A program made the translations under genes and the position numbers. The notes under the pieces were generated by a model. It saw nothing but the letters and a program-made list of their open reading frames with translations, was not told the origin of the DNA and searched no databases. DNA of 64,000 nucleotides from JAWLDA01 sp041686855 (GTDB lineage Bacteria; Bacillota; Limnochordia; DTU080; RSA5). Each line of letters starts with the position of its first letter. Within the stretch, counting starts at the first letter, position 1. Shown here one piece after another: positions 35,095 through 43,367 of the stretch. Where the stretch lies: the NCBI GenBank assembly GCA_041686855.1, contig JAWLDA010000001.1, positions 1 through 64,000 of the forward strand. The letters are read 5' to 3'.

Positions 35095-35484
35095 CTACTC
35101 GCCTGCCCTCTCCCAGTACTCCCTCAACACTTGGTTCACCTGATCCTCCCACTGCGGCAATACGGTTGCCGCCGCAGCTTCGCCGCGCCACAGTTGCCTC
35201 CAGCTCTCCTGTTCGGAAAGCATTGATGTGATCTCCGCGCCCACGGGATGGGCGTAGGGAAGCATCTCGCCAAAGTCCATCGATTCGATCGTGGACATTA
35301 AGTTTGCGGGTGGCGGATCGGCACTGAGATAAGGTCCCGTCACTCCTTGCTGGGAGGGAACGACGATGCCGGCCTCCACGACTCGTGTCATGACCTCCTC
35401 ACTGAGGAGGTAGGTGACGAAGTCGAGCGCCTCTTTTGGATGTTGGGTGCCTTGGGCATGTATGCTGCACGGATTGACTTCCAG
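35095..35484 (-). pseudogene. 5'-truncated solute-binding protein remnant
   Basis: The frame encodes the last 129 residues of a family-1 solute-binding protein: H-P-K-E-A-L-D-F-V-T-Y-L-L-S-E-E helix, the V-E-A-G-I-V-V-P-S loop and a W-R-Q-L-W-R-G-E-A C-terminal segment. Directly upstream is an in-frame TGA (35485-35487), and no family sequence or signal peptide precedes it, so two thirds of the gene are lost. An internal ATG at 35391 would give only 98 residues. The gene ends at the 35044-35081 terminator, which supports it as a formerly working gene. Confidence 0.8.
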
Positions 35485-35581
35485 TCACAGACAACAAAAG
35501 TCGGAATAGTACCAAAAACAAGTAATATCTAGGGTGGGGAGGGAATTAAGGCTACATCACTTTCGAAAGGAAGATTGGACC

Positions 35582-36871
35582 TTGAAAAAGTCGTTGTCGT
35601 TGATCGTACTTGTCCTCGTCAGCATGCTACTCGCGCTCGCCCCGATAACCTCGGCCAAGACTAAGGTGACCTACTGGAACATGGGAGCTCCTCAAGAACA
35701 TATTGACCACATGGTGGCCAAGTTCAACCAGGAGAACTCTCTCATCGTAATCGACGCCATGAGGGTGCCCGGCAATTTTGCAGACGTCTCGCAAATTGTT
35801 GCCGGTCACGTTGCGGGGGATGTTCCTGATCTTATCTACCTGGATTTAGGGGCGATGCGTGAACTAAAGTACTCCGGGATCGTGCTGGAACTCTCGTCGT
35901 TTATCGAGCGCGAAGGTTGGAACATGCGTGAAGAGTGGAACCCGGCGATGCTGCAAAAAGTTGAGATGAACGGTCGCTATTACGGTATCCCGAGGGACGC
36001 TCTCGTGATGACCGCACTCTTCCGCAACACCGATCTCTTCGCTGAGGCCGGTCTGGATTCGAGTCGGGCGCCAGCTACCTTGGCTGAGCTTGAAGAGGCG
36101 GACAAGCGGTTGCTGCGGATCGGTTCCGACGGCTTGGCCACTCAGGTCGGGTTTATTCCATGGAACGGACTGGGGCAACTCGGTCTGATTTGGTCGTTGC
36201 TTTGGGGATCAAATTGGTGGGATCCGGTAGCGAATATGCCCATATTGAACGGCCCGCGCAACATGGAGATGATGGAGTGGATGGAGGCATGGGCGAAGCG
36301 CACATCCCCAATAATCGGAACAGGTTGGGGCAACTCAAGCTTCTACAATGGACAACTCGCCATGGCGATGATTGGCGGAGAGCAGCTTAACGCACTGCGT
36401 AGATCCAACATCGATATCGACTCGGTCGATATCACCCCAATGCCGGTCATGCCGGGCGATGAACGTCCGCGGTTGTACGTCTCCGGCGAAGGATTCGTCA
36501 TTCCAACTCTATCTAAGAATCAGGAAGCCGCTTGGGAAGTGATCAAGTGGATGCTTGAGCCGGAGAACGCTGCGGAGTTTGCTTTGATCTCCGGAAAGCC
36601 GCCTGCGCGGCGGTCCGCTGCTCAATACTTTATGTCTCAGTTGGATGATCCACTTTACCGTTCCCTGATGGACGTCGCGTTCGTCACCGACCCCGTAGCC
36701 ACGGATACCAACGGTCCCCTCGGCTCTACGGCCGGATCCAGCCTTTTCACACAAGCCGTGAGGAGTGTGAGTCGACTCGAGGAGAGCGCCCGCAACGCCA
36801 TGGATCGTCTACAAGCGGTTTCAGAAGGCATTGTAAGGGATTATCTTGAACGGGAAGACCCTTGGTGGTAA
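35582..36871 (+). CDS. ABC transporter solute-binding protein, family 1
   Basis: A 429-residue exported binding protein. TTG 35582 with AAAGGAAG upstream begins K-K-S-L-S-L-I-V-L-V-L-V, a normal signal peptide ending I-T-S-A-K; GTG 35534 is an alternative that adds 16 residues. Typical features are V-A-K-F-N-Q-E-N, the G-D-V-P-D-L-I-Y-L-D cleft strand, M-N-G-R-Y-Y-G-I-P-R and E-A-A-W-E-V-I-K-W-M-L. It carries a strong terminator directly downstream and no permease genes. Confidence 0.9.
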   Translation: MKKSLSLIVLVLVSMLLALAPITSAKTKVTYWNMGAPQEHIDHMVAKFNQENSLIVIDAMRVPGNFADVSQIVAGHVAGDVPDLIYLDLGAMRELKYSGIVLELSSFIEREGWNMREEWNPAMLQKVEMNGRYYGIPRDALVMTALFRNTDLFAEAGLDSSRAPATLAELEEADKRLLRIGSDGLATQVGFIPWNGLGQLGLIWSLLWGSNWWDPVANMPILNGPRNMEMMEWMEAWAKRTSPIIGTGWGNSSFYNGQLAMAMIGGEQLNALRRSNIDIDSVDITPMPVMPGDERPRLYVSGEGFVIPTLSKNQEAAWEVIKWMLEPENAAEFALISGKPPARRSAAQYFMSQLDDPLYRSLMDVAFVTDPVATDTNGPLGSTAGSSLFTQAVRSVSRLEESARNAMDRLQAVSEGIVRDYLEREDPWW

Positions 36872-36903
36872 CACAGGGATCATAATTCCCATCTCGCTCG
36901 GGC

Positions 36904-36948
36904 AGAACGCGTCGCCGCCATAAGACGTTGGCGACGCGTTCTTTTTTT
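36904..36948 (+). terminator. Rho-independent terminator after the SBP gene
   Basis: AGAACGCGTCGCC (36904-36916) pairs perfectly with GGCGACGCGTTCT (36930-36942), a 13-bp stem followed by a run of seven T. This is the clearest intrinsic terminator in the window. Confidence 0.9.
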
Positions 36949-37063
36949 CAAACAAACCAGGTTGGGATAAATTTGTGTGTAAGTATTCCAAAAAAACAGA
37001 TCCCCATCTGACCGTCTGATCGAACCCGAACTCGGGCAAGGGGACCAAGGGGGAGCAAAAAGC

Positions 37064-38356
37064 GTGCCACGATTTGTCACAATGGGAAGCGCCTTTGGAG
37101 TACTTGTTCTAATCGTTACGTTGCTGGTAAGCGTCGCGTTGATCGACCAGACAACCTTTGCGAGTAGTCGTTCACTGATCATCTCAACTGAGCTGGTGCC
37201 CGAGTACCACATATGGCAGGAGACTTTGGTCAGGGCATTCGCCGATGAGACCGCCGAGATTGATGCAGAGGATATCGAGATTCGCTGGGGACAGTCTGCC
37301 GACGCCGTCATTGCATCAACCGCTGCTGGAACCCCACCAGACGTCCTCGTACACGATCATACGAGCATTGAGAAGTTCAGGCGGGCAGGCCTGGTCTCGC
37401 CACTTCCTGCGCGGATGGATCCCCTGTTCGCGCCGTTCTTTCCACCCGCTGTGGAAGGCACGGAGTACCAGGGGCGGCGGTATGGTGCGCCGGTCTGGTT
37501 TAACGTCTGGGTTCCAATTTACAACGTGAATCTATTCAATGAGTCAGGGGTGGGTCGCCCTCCGCAAGGGTGGACATGGGGTGATTGGCTGGACGCCTCA
37601 CGTCGAATCACGCGTGACACCGATGGGGATGGGACGCCCGACATTTGGGCGGACGTTAGCGGCGTTGCTCCAAGACGTTGGGCATTGCACCGCATCTTCT
37701 CCAACAACGGCTGGCTGTACGATCGAGACACCAAAGAGTGGGGCGGCATGTTGAACGAAACCCTTGACGCTCTCGAAGAGGTTGAGCAGTGGTTTAATGT
37801 CTACCGCATTATTCCGCGGCCAAGCGAGCTGAGGGAACCGGACCGTGAGAACTTCCATAGCGGCAAGTCCGCGATGCGCCAAGGTCCCAACGGCGAGTTG
37901 AGCCTGATGCGGCCGCTCACAAGCTTTGAATGGGACATCGCCGATAATCCTAAGGACCCACAAACCGGACGAAACACCACGACCTATACCTATGGTTTGA
38001 CCTCAATTCACGCGCAGGCGGCGAACCTTGATTTGGCCGAGAAGTTTGTAGCCTTTATGCTCTCGGACCGAGCGCAGCGCATACTCATCGAGGCCGATCG
38101 GTTCGTCGCTCACCGTGAGATGGCATTGGAGTTGGTGATGGACAACACGACGCCACAGGATGAAGGTGCGATCATCCGGGCGGCTCAGGACATGCGGGTG
38201 TGGGACTATTACCTCATGCCAGGTGACAGCACGGCGATCATTAATCGAGCGATTAGCAGTGTGATGGAAGGGAATGCGTCTGCGAGGAGTGCGATGGAGG
38301 AGATTACTCCTGCGATCCTTGGAAACTTGGTTGAAGCCACTGAGCCCAATCGTTGA
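37064..38356 (+). CDS. ABC transporter solute-binding protein, family 1
   Basis: A 430-residue exported protein with an N-terminal signal/anchor (F-G-V-L-V-L-I-V-T-L-L-V-S-V-A-L) lacking an obvious cleavage motif. Lobe features are G-T-P-P-D-V-L-V-H-D, W-F-N-V-W-V-P-I-Y-N, and a D-T-D-G-D-G-T-P-D calcium-type loop also seen in other binding proteins. GTG 37064 has GGGGGAG nine bases upstream. It is followed by a Gfo/Idh/MocA gene 54 bases later, which suggests a joint role in using one sugar. Confidence 0.9.
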   Translation: MPRFVTMGSAFGVLVLIVTLLVSVALIDQTTFASSRSLIISTELVPEYHIWQETLVRAFADETAEIDAEDIEIRWGQSADAVIASTAAGTPPDVLVHDHTSIEKFRRAGLVSPLPARMDPLFAPFFPPAVEGTEYQGRRYGAPVWFNVWVPIYNVNLFNESGVGRPPQGWTWGDWLDASRRITRDTDGDGTPDIWADVSGVAPRRWALHRIFSNNGWLYDRDTKEWGGMLNETLDALEEVEQWFNVYRIIPRPSELREPDRENFHSGKSAMRQGPNGELSLMRPLTSFEWDIADNPKDPQTGRNTTTYTYGLTSIHAQAANLDLAEKFVAFMLSDRAQRILIEADRFVAHREMALELVMDNTTPQDEGAIIRAAQDMRVWDYYLMPGDSTAIINRAISSVMEGNASARSAMEEITPAILGNLVEATEPNR

Positions 38357-38410
38357 GCCCCTCGTTTAGCACAATCATTTAACCCAATCATTGAGCGGAG
38401 GCGAAATGTT

Positions 38411-39469
38411 ATGCCCTATCGAGCGGGTGTTATCGGACTCACTGGTATTGGAGCGAGTCCGCCTCGTACCGCGCCTGATCCAGTCCTGGGAATGTTGATG
38501 CCGCACTCGCACGTGTCGGCGTATGCCGAGATTCCCCAGGTGGAGCTAGTGGCGGTGTGTGATATCAACCCAGTGCAGATCGAGCGCTTTAAGGAGCAAT
38601 GGGGGAGCCGCCTACCTGACGTCACGATCTACACCGATTATCGGGAGATGCTCTCCAAGGAGAGGCTCGACCTCCTAAGTGTGGTGACGGGGGATCACGT
38701 ACATGCGCAAATGGTGGTGGACGGTACCGAAGCCGGGGTAAAAGGCATCTTCTGCGAGAAGCCCATAGCGACTACTCTAAGCGATGCAGATCGCATGATT
38801 GCGGCGTGTCGTGCCCAAAACGTCCCCCTTTTGATCGACCATACGCGGCGCTGGTGGCCAGAGTTTGCACACGCGAGGCAGCGACTCCGTACCCGGGAGA
38901 TCGGCAAACTGCAGAGCATTGTTGCGTCATTGACCGGCCCAAGGGCGATGCTCTTTCGCAACGGCACTCACTTGATCGACACGGTTTGCTACTTCGTCGA
39001 TTCAGATCCGGAGTGGGTGGTTGCGGAGTTGGAGGAGACGCATCGGAATCATCCGCCTCGGTACGTCGGTGATGGTGGCAAGGATCCAGCTAAAGATCCC
39101 GCCGGCTCGGCGTACGTTCATTTTGCGAACGGTGTGCGGGCGTTTATTAACATCACTAAGACCGCCGTTGGGTCCAGCTCGTGGGAGTTGTACGGAGAGT
39201 CTGGCATGATACGGATCGGACCCGCGCGAAGTGAGGTCGTGCGCTCTGGCGAGGACCGCCAGCTGACCTACGCGGAGATGCGACCGCCGTACGTGACGCG
39301 AGGTGACATGGTCGCAGCGATCTATGAGTTGATCGATCTCATTGAGAATGGCGGAGAAGGGACTTCGACAGGAGAAGACGGCAGACGGACGCTCTCCATT
39401 ATGTTGGGTATGCTTCAGTCTAACGACGCCGGGAATATCAAGGTGAAGTTCCCCATCCACGATAAGTAG
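38411..39469 (+). CDS. Gfo/Idh/MocA-family oxidoreductase
   Basis: A 352-residue NAD(P)-dependent oxidoreductase. The Rossmann start R-A-G-V-I-G-L-T-G-I-G is followed by the same long loop (P-D-P-V-L-G-M-L-M-P-H-S-H) as in the protein at 25088, with catalytic E-K-P-I-A-T-T and H-L-I-D-T-V-C-Y-F. The two enzymes are therefore paralogues, with related substrates likely. ATG 38411 has GGAGGCG upstream. It ends just before the repeat array. Confidence 0.92.
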   Translation: MPYRAGVIGLTGIGASPPRTAPDPVLGMLMPHSHVSAYAEIPQVELVAVCDINPVQIERFKEQWGSRLPDVTIYTDYREMLSKERLDLLSVVTGDHVHAQMVVDGTEAGVKGIFCEKPIATTLSDADRMIAACRAQNVPLLIDHTRRWWPEFAHARQRLRTREIGKLQSIVASLTGPRAMLFRNGTHLIDTVCYFVDSDPEWVVAELEETHRNHPPRYVGDGGKDPAKDPAGSAYVHFANGVRAFINITKTAVGSSSWELYGESGMIRIGPARSEVVRSGEDRQLTYAEMRPPYVTRGDMVAAIYELIDLIENGGEGTSTGEDGRRTLSIMLGMLQSNDAGNIKVKFPIHDK

Positions 39470-39479
39470 GGTTGCGGCT

Positions 39480-40715
39480 GTCAAGGGCGCTGGCTCTTCC
39501 CATTTGCTTGGCGCTGGCGGGGCGTGGCCCCGCGTCGAGAAGTGTGAGCGCACCAAACGAAAAGGCCAGCTACAAGTGTTGGCTGTTTCGCTTGGTCTCG
39601 CGCCGATGCGGGCCGATACGGGCCGAACTTTTGCGTTGGCGGTAAAAAGGCGGCTGTTGCCTATCTAGTGAGGAGCAATTCCTCGCAGGCGAGCAAATGT
39701 ACCTCGTGCGAGGTGTATCAGCGCCGGTTTTGCAGCGTTTAGCAGCTGTCGTGGCCTTTGGCGGCGGCGGGGCGTGGCCTCGCGCAGAAAGGCACGAGAG
39801 CGCCAGAACAAAAGGCCTGCTACAGGCGTTGACCGTTTCGCGTGCTTTCGCGCCGATGCGGGGCGATGCGGGCCGAACCTTTGCGTTGGCGGCAAAAAGG
39901 CGGTTGTTGCCTATCTAGTGAGGAGCAATTCCTCGCAGGCGAGCAAGAGCACCTCGTGTGAGGTGNNNNNNNNNNNNNNNNNNNNNNNNNNNNNNNNNNN
40001 NNNNNNNNNNNNNNNNNNNNNNNNNNNNNNNNNNNNNNNNNNNNNNNNNNNNNNNNNNNNNNNNNAAAAAGGCGGTTGTTGCCTATCTAGTGAGGAGCAA
40101 TTCCTCGCAGGCGAGCAAGAGCACCTCGTGTGAGGTGTATCAACGCCGGTTTTGCAGTGTTTTGGGAGCTGTCGCGGCCTTTGGCGGCGGCGGGGAGTGG
40201 CCTCGAGCAGAAAGGCGCGAGAGCGCCAGAACAAAAGGCCTGCTACAGGCGTTGGGCGTTTCGCTTGATGTCGCCCCGATGCGGGCCGAACCTTTGCGTT
40301 GGCGGCAAAAAGGCGGTTGTTGCCCCTCTGGCGAGTAGCAATTCCCCGCCAGCGAGCAAGAGCACCTCGTGTGAGGTGTATCAACGCCGATCTTGCAGCG
40401 TTTTGGGAGCTGTCGCGGCCCTTGGCGTCGGCGGGGCGTGGCCTCAAGCAGAAGGGCGCGAGAGCGCACCAAACTAAAAGGCCTGCTACAGGCGTTGACC
40501 GTTTCGCGTGCTTTCGCGCCGATGCGGGGCGATGCGGGCCGAACCTTTGCGTTGGCGGCAAAGAGGCGGCTGTTGCCTATCTAGTGAGGAGCAATTCCTC
40601 GCTGGCGAGCAAGAGCACCTCGTGAGAGGCGTATCAACGCCGGTTTTGCAGTGTTTGGGGAGCCTTCGCGGCTCTTGGCGGCGGCGGGGAGTGGCCTGCA
40701 TCGGCACCAGTTCGG
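39480..40715. repeat. Tandem array of ~250-bp hairpin-rich repeats, interrupted by an assembly gap
   Basis: Anchor sequence AAAAAGGCGG recurs at 39644, 39894, 40066 and 40307, and as AAAGAGGCGG at 40560, giving unit lengths of 250, 241 and 253 bases plus partial units at both ends. Each unit contains a GAGGA-GCAAT-TCCTC hairpin, a CACCTC-GTGT-GAGGTG hairpin, a purine/C-G-rich stretch and a GCCTG-CTA-CAGGC hairpin, then CCGAACCTTTGCGTTGGCGG. Copies differ at 10-20% of positions, but the hairpins are kept (compensatory changes in the first). Open frames across the array have biased composition, differ between copies and have no ribosome sites, so I treat it as noncoding. Strand is unknown. It lies alone between two plus-strand genes. 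Confidence 0.8.
39966..40065. other. Assembly gap of 100 N
   Basis: Exactly 100 N, a standard placeholder for an unknown gap size. The 72 bases directly before it (39894-39965) and the 72 bases directly after it (40066-40137) are identical, which suggests contig ends that overlap and should be merged. If they are, the array loses one apparent copy. Confidence 0.97.
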
Positions 40716-40882
40716 CGGCAACGAAGCATTGGGTGGATACTCGAGGTAAACAGTGCTACTTCGGCCTCGCACCTACCTGCAGCAACGCGGTTTGCCCTTC
40801 TCTAATCCAACACAAGTCGCCTTGGGCGCCAAGGTGTCTCCTCGTTCTCCCTGAACTAATGGCATCAAGTCATAGGTAGGGA

Positions 40883-41644
40883 GTGAGCGCTTTGTTCACA
40901 ACAGAAAACACGTGGAAAGAGATTAAGGAGTCGGGCGTAGACACGGCGATTGTCTCGTTCGGCGCCATCGAGCAGCACGGGTATCACCTACCGCTGGCAA
41001 CGGATTGGATCATTGCGCAGCGGAGGGCGGAGGAGTTGGGCAAACGTCTCAATGCCTACGTACTTCCGACGATGCCCTTTGGCTGCTCTCGCGAGCACAT
41101 GTCGTTTCCAGGAACGATCACCCTGCGGCCAACCACGTTAGCCGCCGTTCTGGAAGACATCGTGGAGTCGCTGTACCACCATGGAATCCTCAAGATCGTG
41201 TTGTTTAGCGCTCATGGCGGGAACTGGATCCTAAAACCGATCATGCGGGAGCTTAACTTTAAGTATCCCGAACTGCGCATCGTATGGGCCAATGGTCCCA
41301 TCCCCGATGAGGGCGACGCCGTTCCAGAGGATATTCACGCCGGACGTGGTGAGACGGCTCAAATCATGGATATTCGGCCTGATTTGGTGCGCCATGAGTA
41401 TCAACACATTGACAGTCCGGGTATGGTGGGGCAAGAGTTCAACGACTACCTTGGGTTTGAGAAGACGACAAAGACGGGCGCGTGGGGTAAGCCCAGCGAA
41501 GGAACGGCACAGATGGGCGCCACGATCAGGGACAACACGGTTGATCGTCAAGTGAGGTACATCAAGTGGGCGTTCGAGCGCATTGAGAGCCTCGACGAGA
41601 ATGCAGACGTCGTAAGTTCCGATGGAGCTACCGTTGACGAGTAG
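40883..41644 (+). CDS. Creatininase-family metallo-amidohydrolase
   Basis: The 253-residue enzyme belongs to the creatininase/FAPy-deformylase/mycofactocin-MftE family of Mn/Zn amidases. Metal-binding residues are E30 and H32 in G-A-I-E-Q-H-G, D41 in L-A-T-D-W, His in S-A-H-G-G-N and Glu in R-G-E-T-A. The substrate cannot be inferred. GTG 40883 or TTG 40892 may start translation (AGGGAG is better spaced for the latter). It heads a plus-strand group with an unassigned gene, the selenoprotein and a second creatininase-family gene. Confidence 0.9.
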   Translation: MSALFTTENTWKEIKESGVDTAIVSFGAIEQHGYHLPLATDWIIAQRRAEELGKRLNAYVLPTMPFGCSREHMSFPGTITLRPTTLAAVLEDIVESLYHHGILKIVLFSAHGGNWILKPIMRELNFKYPELRIVWANGPIPDEGDAVPEDIHAGRGETAQIMDIRPDLVRHEYQHIDSPGMVGQEFNDYLGFEKTTKTGAWGKPSEGTAQMGATIRDNTVDRQVRYIKWAFERIESLDENADVVSSDGATVDE

Positions 41645-41668
41645 GTTCTTGATCCTTGAGGAGGAGCG

Positions 41669-42748
41669 ATGCCAATGCCTTCCCCGGTGCCTTCCCCAAT
41701 GCAATCCCCCGTGCAGTCTGGTTTCATCGAAGTGACGGACGATGCCGCGGCGCTTGAAGCCTGTTATGCCCAGGGGTGGACCGATGGACTCCCCGTCATC
41801 CCCCCGACTGAGGAGCGCATACAAAGCATGTTGGCGGCCGCCGGACGAAACGGCGAAGAGATCCTTGGGGGTATCCCCGAACGGAATCGCGTGATTACAG
41901 CGGAGAAACTGGCGATCAACGCTGTGATGGCGGGGTGTCTACCGGAGTACGCCCCGGTGGTCTTCGCGGCGATGGAAGCGATGACCAATCCAACGTTTGG
42001 CCTTCACGGTCCTGCCACGAGTACAAGTGGTATGGCAATCCTGCTGATTGTTAACGGCCCCATCGTCCAATCGATTGGTATGAATGCCCGAGACGACGTC
42101 TTCGGCACAGGCAACCGCGCCAATGCGACTATTGGTCGAGCCATTCGTCTCGCACTGCGAAATGTCTTTGCATCGCGTGCCGGTGAGCTCGATCGTTCCA
42201 CGTTGGGGACGCCGGCGAAATTCAGCTTTTGTATTGCTGAGAATGAGGCGGATTCGCCGTGGGAACCGCTCCACGTTCAGCGGGGCCTGGACCAAAACGA
42301 AAGCGCAGTCACAGTTGTCGCCGGCGAAGGGCCGCGTCAGGTGAACGACCACCACAGCCGCGACCCGCAGGGGATTCTCGCAAACTTGGCGGATGCCCTC
42401 TCGGCTGCCGGCACGTTTAACTTTCAAAGCCCCTCTACTGTCGTCCTTGCGATTGGCCAGGAGCATATGCGGACCATCAGCGACGCCGGTTGGTCCAAGC
42501 GTGATATTCAAGAGTATGTATACGAACGTGCCAAGCGGTCCATCGCTGAGCGTAAACGATTGGGAATCGAAGACGGCGCGGTCGCCCCAAACGACGAGAC
42601 GAGCTATCGGCGAATGGTGCGCTCGCCCGAGCATGTTCTCGTCGTCGCAGCCGGCGGACCGGCGGGACGCTTTTCGTCGTTCATTCCCTGTTTTGGCAAC
42701 CAGGCGGTGACCCGAGCGATACCGGCGTTAGAACGATCGATGGACTGA
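41669..42748 (+). CDS. Unassigned protein adjacent to the UGSC selenoprotein
   Basis: A 359-residue soluble protein. A low-complexity Pro/Ser/Met start (about 1-17) precedes an E-V-T-D-D-A-A-A-L-E helix, then the motif Q-G-W-T-D-G-L-P-V-I-P-P-T, a glycine-rich G-P-A-T-S-T-S-G-M stretch and a G-T-G-N-R-A-N-A-T-I-G-R loop. Cysteines occur in M-A-G-C-L, F-S-F-C-I and I-P-C-F-G. I do not recognise a characterised family. GAGGAG precedes ATG 41669; a later ATG at 41675 is possible. It ends 15 bases before the selenoprotein gene, so the two are probably co-translated and may act together. Confidence 0.8.
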   Translation: MPMPSPVPSPMQSPVQSGFIEVTDDAAALEACYAQGWTDGLPVIPPTEERIQSMLAAAGRNGEEILGGIPERNRVITAEKLAINAVMAGCLPEYAPVVFAAMEAMTNPTFGLHGPATSTSGMAILLIVNGPIVQSIGMNARDDVFGTGNRANATIGRAIRLALRNVFASRAGELDRSTLGTPAKFSFCIAENEADSPWEPLHVQRGLDQNESAVTVVAGEGPRQVNDHHSRDPQGILANLADALSAAGTFNFQSPSTVVLAIGQEHMRTISDAGWSKRDIQEYVYERAKRSIAERKRLGIEDGAVAPNDETSYRRMVRSPEHVLVVAAGGPAGRFSSFIPCFGNQAVTRAIPALERSMD

Positions 42749-42763
42749 TAGGAGGTTGTGTCG

Positions 42764-43294
42764 ATGAGCATCAGAGTGTACGACCCAACGGAAGCGGCCC
42801 GGCCTTACGAGGGCATGGGGATAGCCCAAAGGCCGGCCGGCTTGCAGGGGCTGAAGGTCGGACTCCTCGAGAATCGAAAGCGGAACTCAGCAGCGATCTT
42901 GGAGCGATTGGGCAGGCAACTGCAGGCACGTTACGGTGTGGCTAGTTGTACTATGCGCTCCATTTCGACGGGCACGTTACTCTCGCCACAAATCGTCGAC
43001 GAAGTGGGCTCCTCGTGTGACGTGGCTGTCATCGGGGTCGGAGATTGAGGGTCGTGTTCGTCGTGCGGTCTGCACGACGCAGTCCTCTTGGAGCGAGCGG
43101 GGATTCCGACTGCTTACATCATGACCTCGGCATTTACCGAGACGGTCCTGGCGACGGCCCGGTCGATCGGCGCCGAGGATTACCCCTTTGTGACCCTCCC
43201 ACACCCCATTTCGATTCTCAAAGGAGAAGAGCTCGATCATTGCGCCACGGTGGCCCTCGATGCTGTGATTCCCATCCTGATTCGGGCGAATTAA
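42764..43294 (+). CDS. UGSC-family selenoprotein with in-frame UGA as selenocysteine 95
   Basis: Read with UGA 43046-43048 as selenocysteine, the gene encodes 176 residues: an N-terminal Rossmann-like half (L-K-V-G-L-L-E-N-R-K-R-N, then V-A-V-I-G-V-G-D), U95-G-S-C-S-S-C, and a C-terminal half (G-I-P-T-A-Y-I-M-T-S, L-P-H-P-I-S, ending V-I-P-I-L-I-R-A-N). U-G-S-C is the defining motif of the UGSC-containing selenoprotein family, first described from marine metagenomes. U95 with C98 or C101 could form a selenenylsulfide redox pair. A SECIS-like hairpin follows the UGA. ATG 42764 has AGGAGG eight bases upstream; GTG 42758 is too close. A reader that stops at UGA would report a 94-residue fragment and a false second gene at 43088. 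Confidence 0.9.
43059..43079 (+). promoter_or_regulatory. Bacterial SECIS element (selenocysteine insertion hairpin)
   Basis: CGTCGTGC (43059-43066) pairs perfectly with GCACGACG (43072-43079) around the five-base loop GGTCT. The core hairpin GTCGTGC/GCACGAC begins 11 bases after UGA, the distance of the E. coli fdhF hairpin, and GGUCU is the fdhF apical loop recognised by SelB. It lies inside the coding sequence, as bacterial SECIS elements do. Confidence 0.88.
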
Positions 43295-43367
43295 ATGGGG
43301 ACCGTGTGAATCCGGCGTGTTCGTTTGAACTTAAGCCGGTCGTGGTTCGGAAGGCGAAAGGAGCTGG

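Noticed and set aside
39774..40561. Open frames through the repeat array and the N gap
   Set aside because: They cross undetermined bases, differ between copies and have no ribosome site; the array is better explained by structured repeats.
39480..40715. CRISPR array
   Set aside because: Units are about 250 bases with no short repeat/spacer alternation and no cas genes nearby.
43088..43294. Separate 68-residue gene after the UGA
   Set aside because: It is the in-frame continuation of the selenoprotein, has no ribosome site of its own, and the U-G-S-C motif plus SECIS hairpin explain the UGA.
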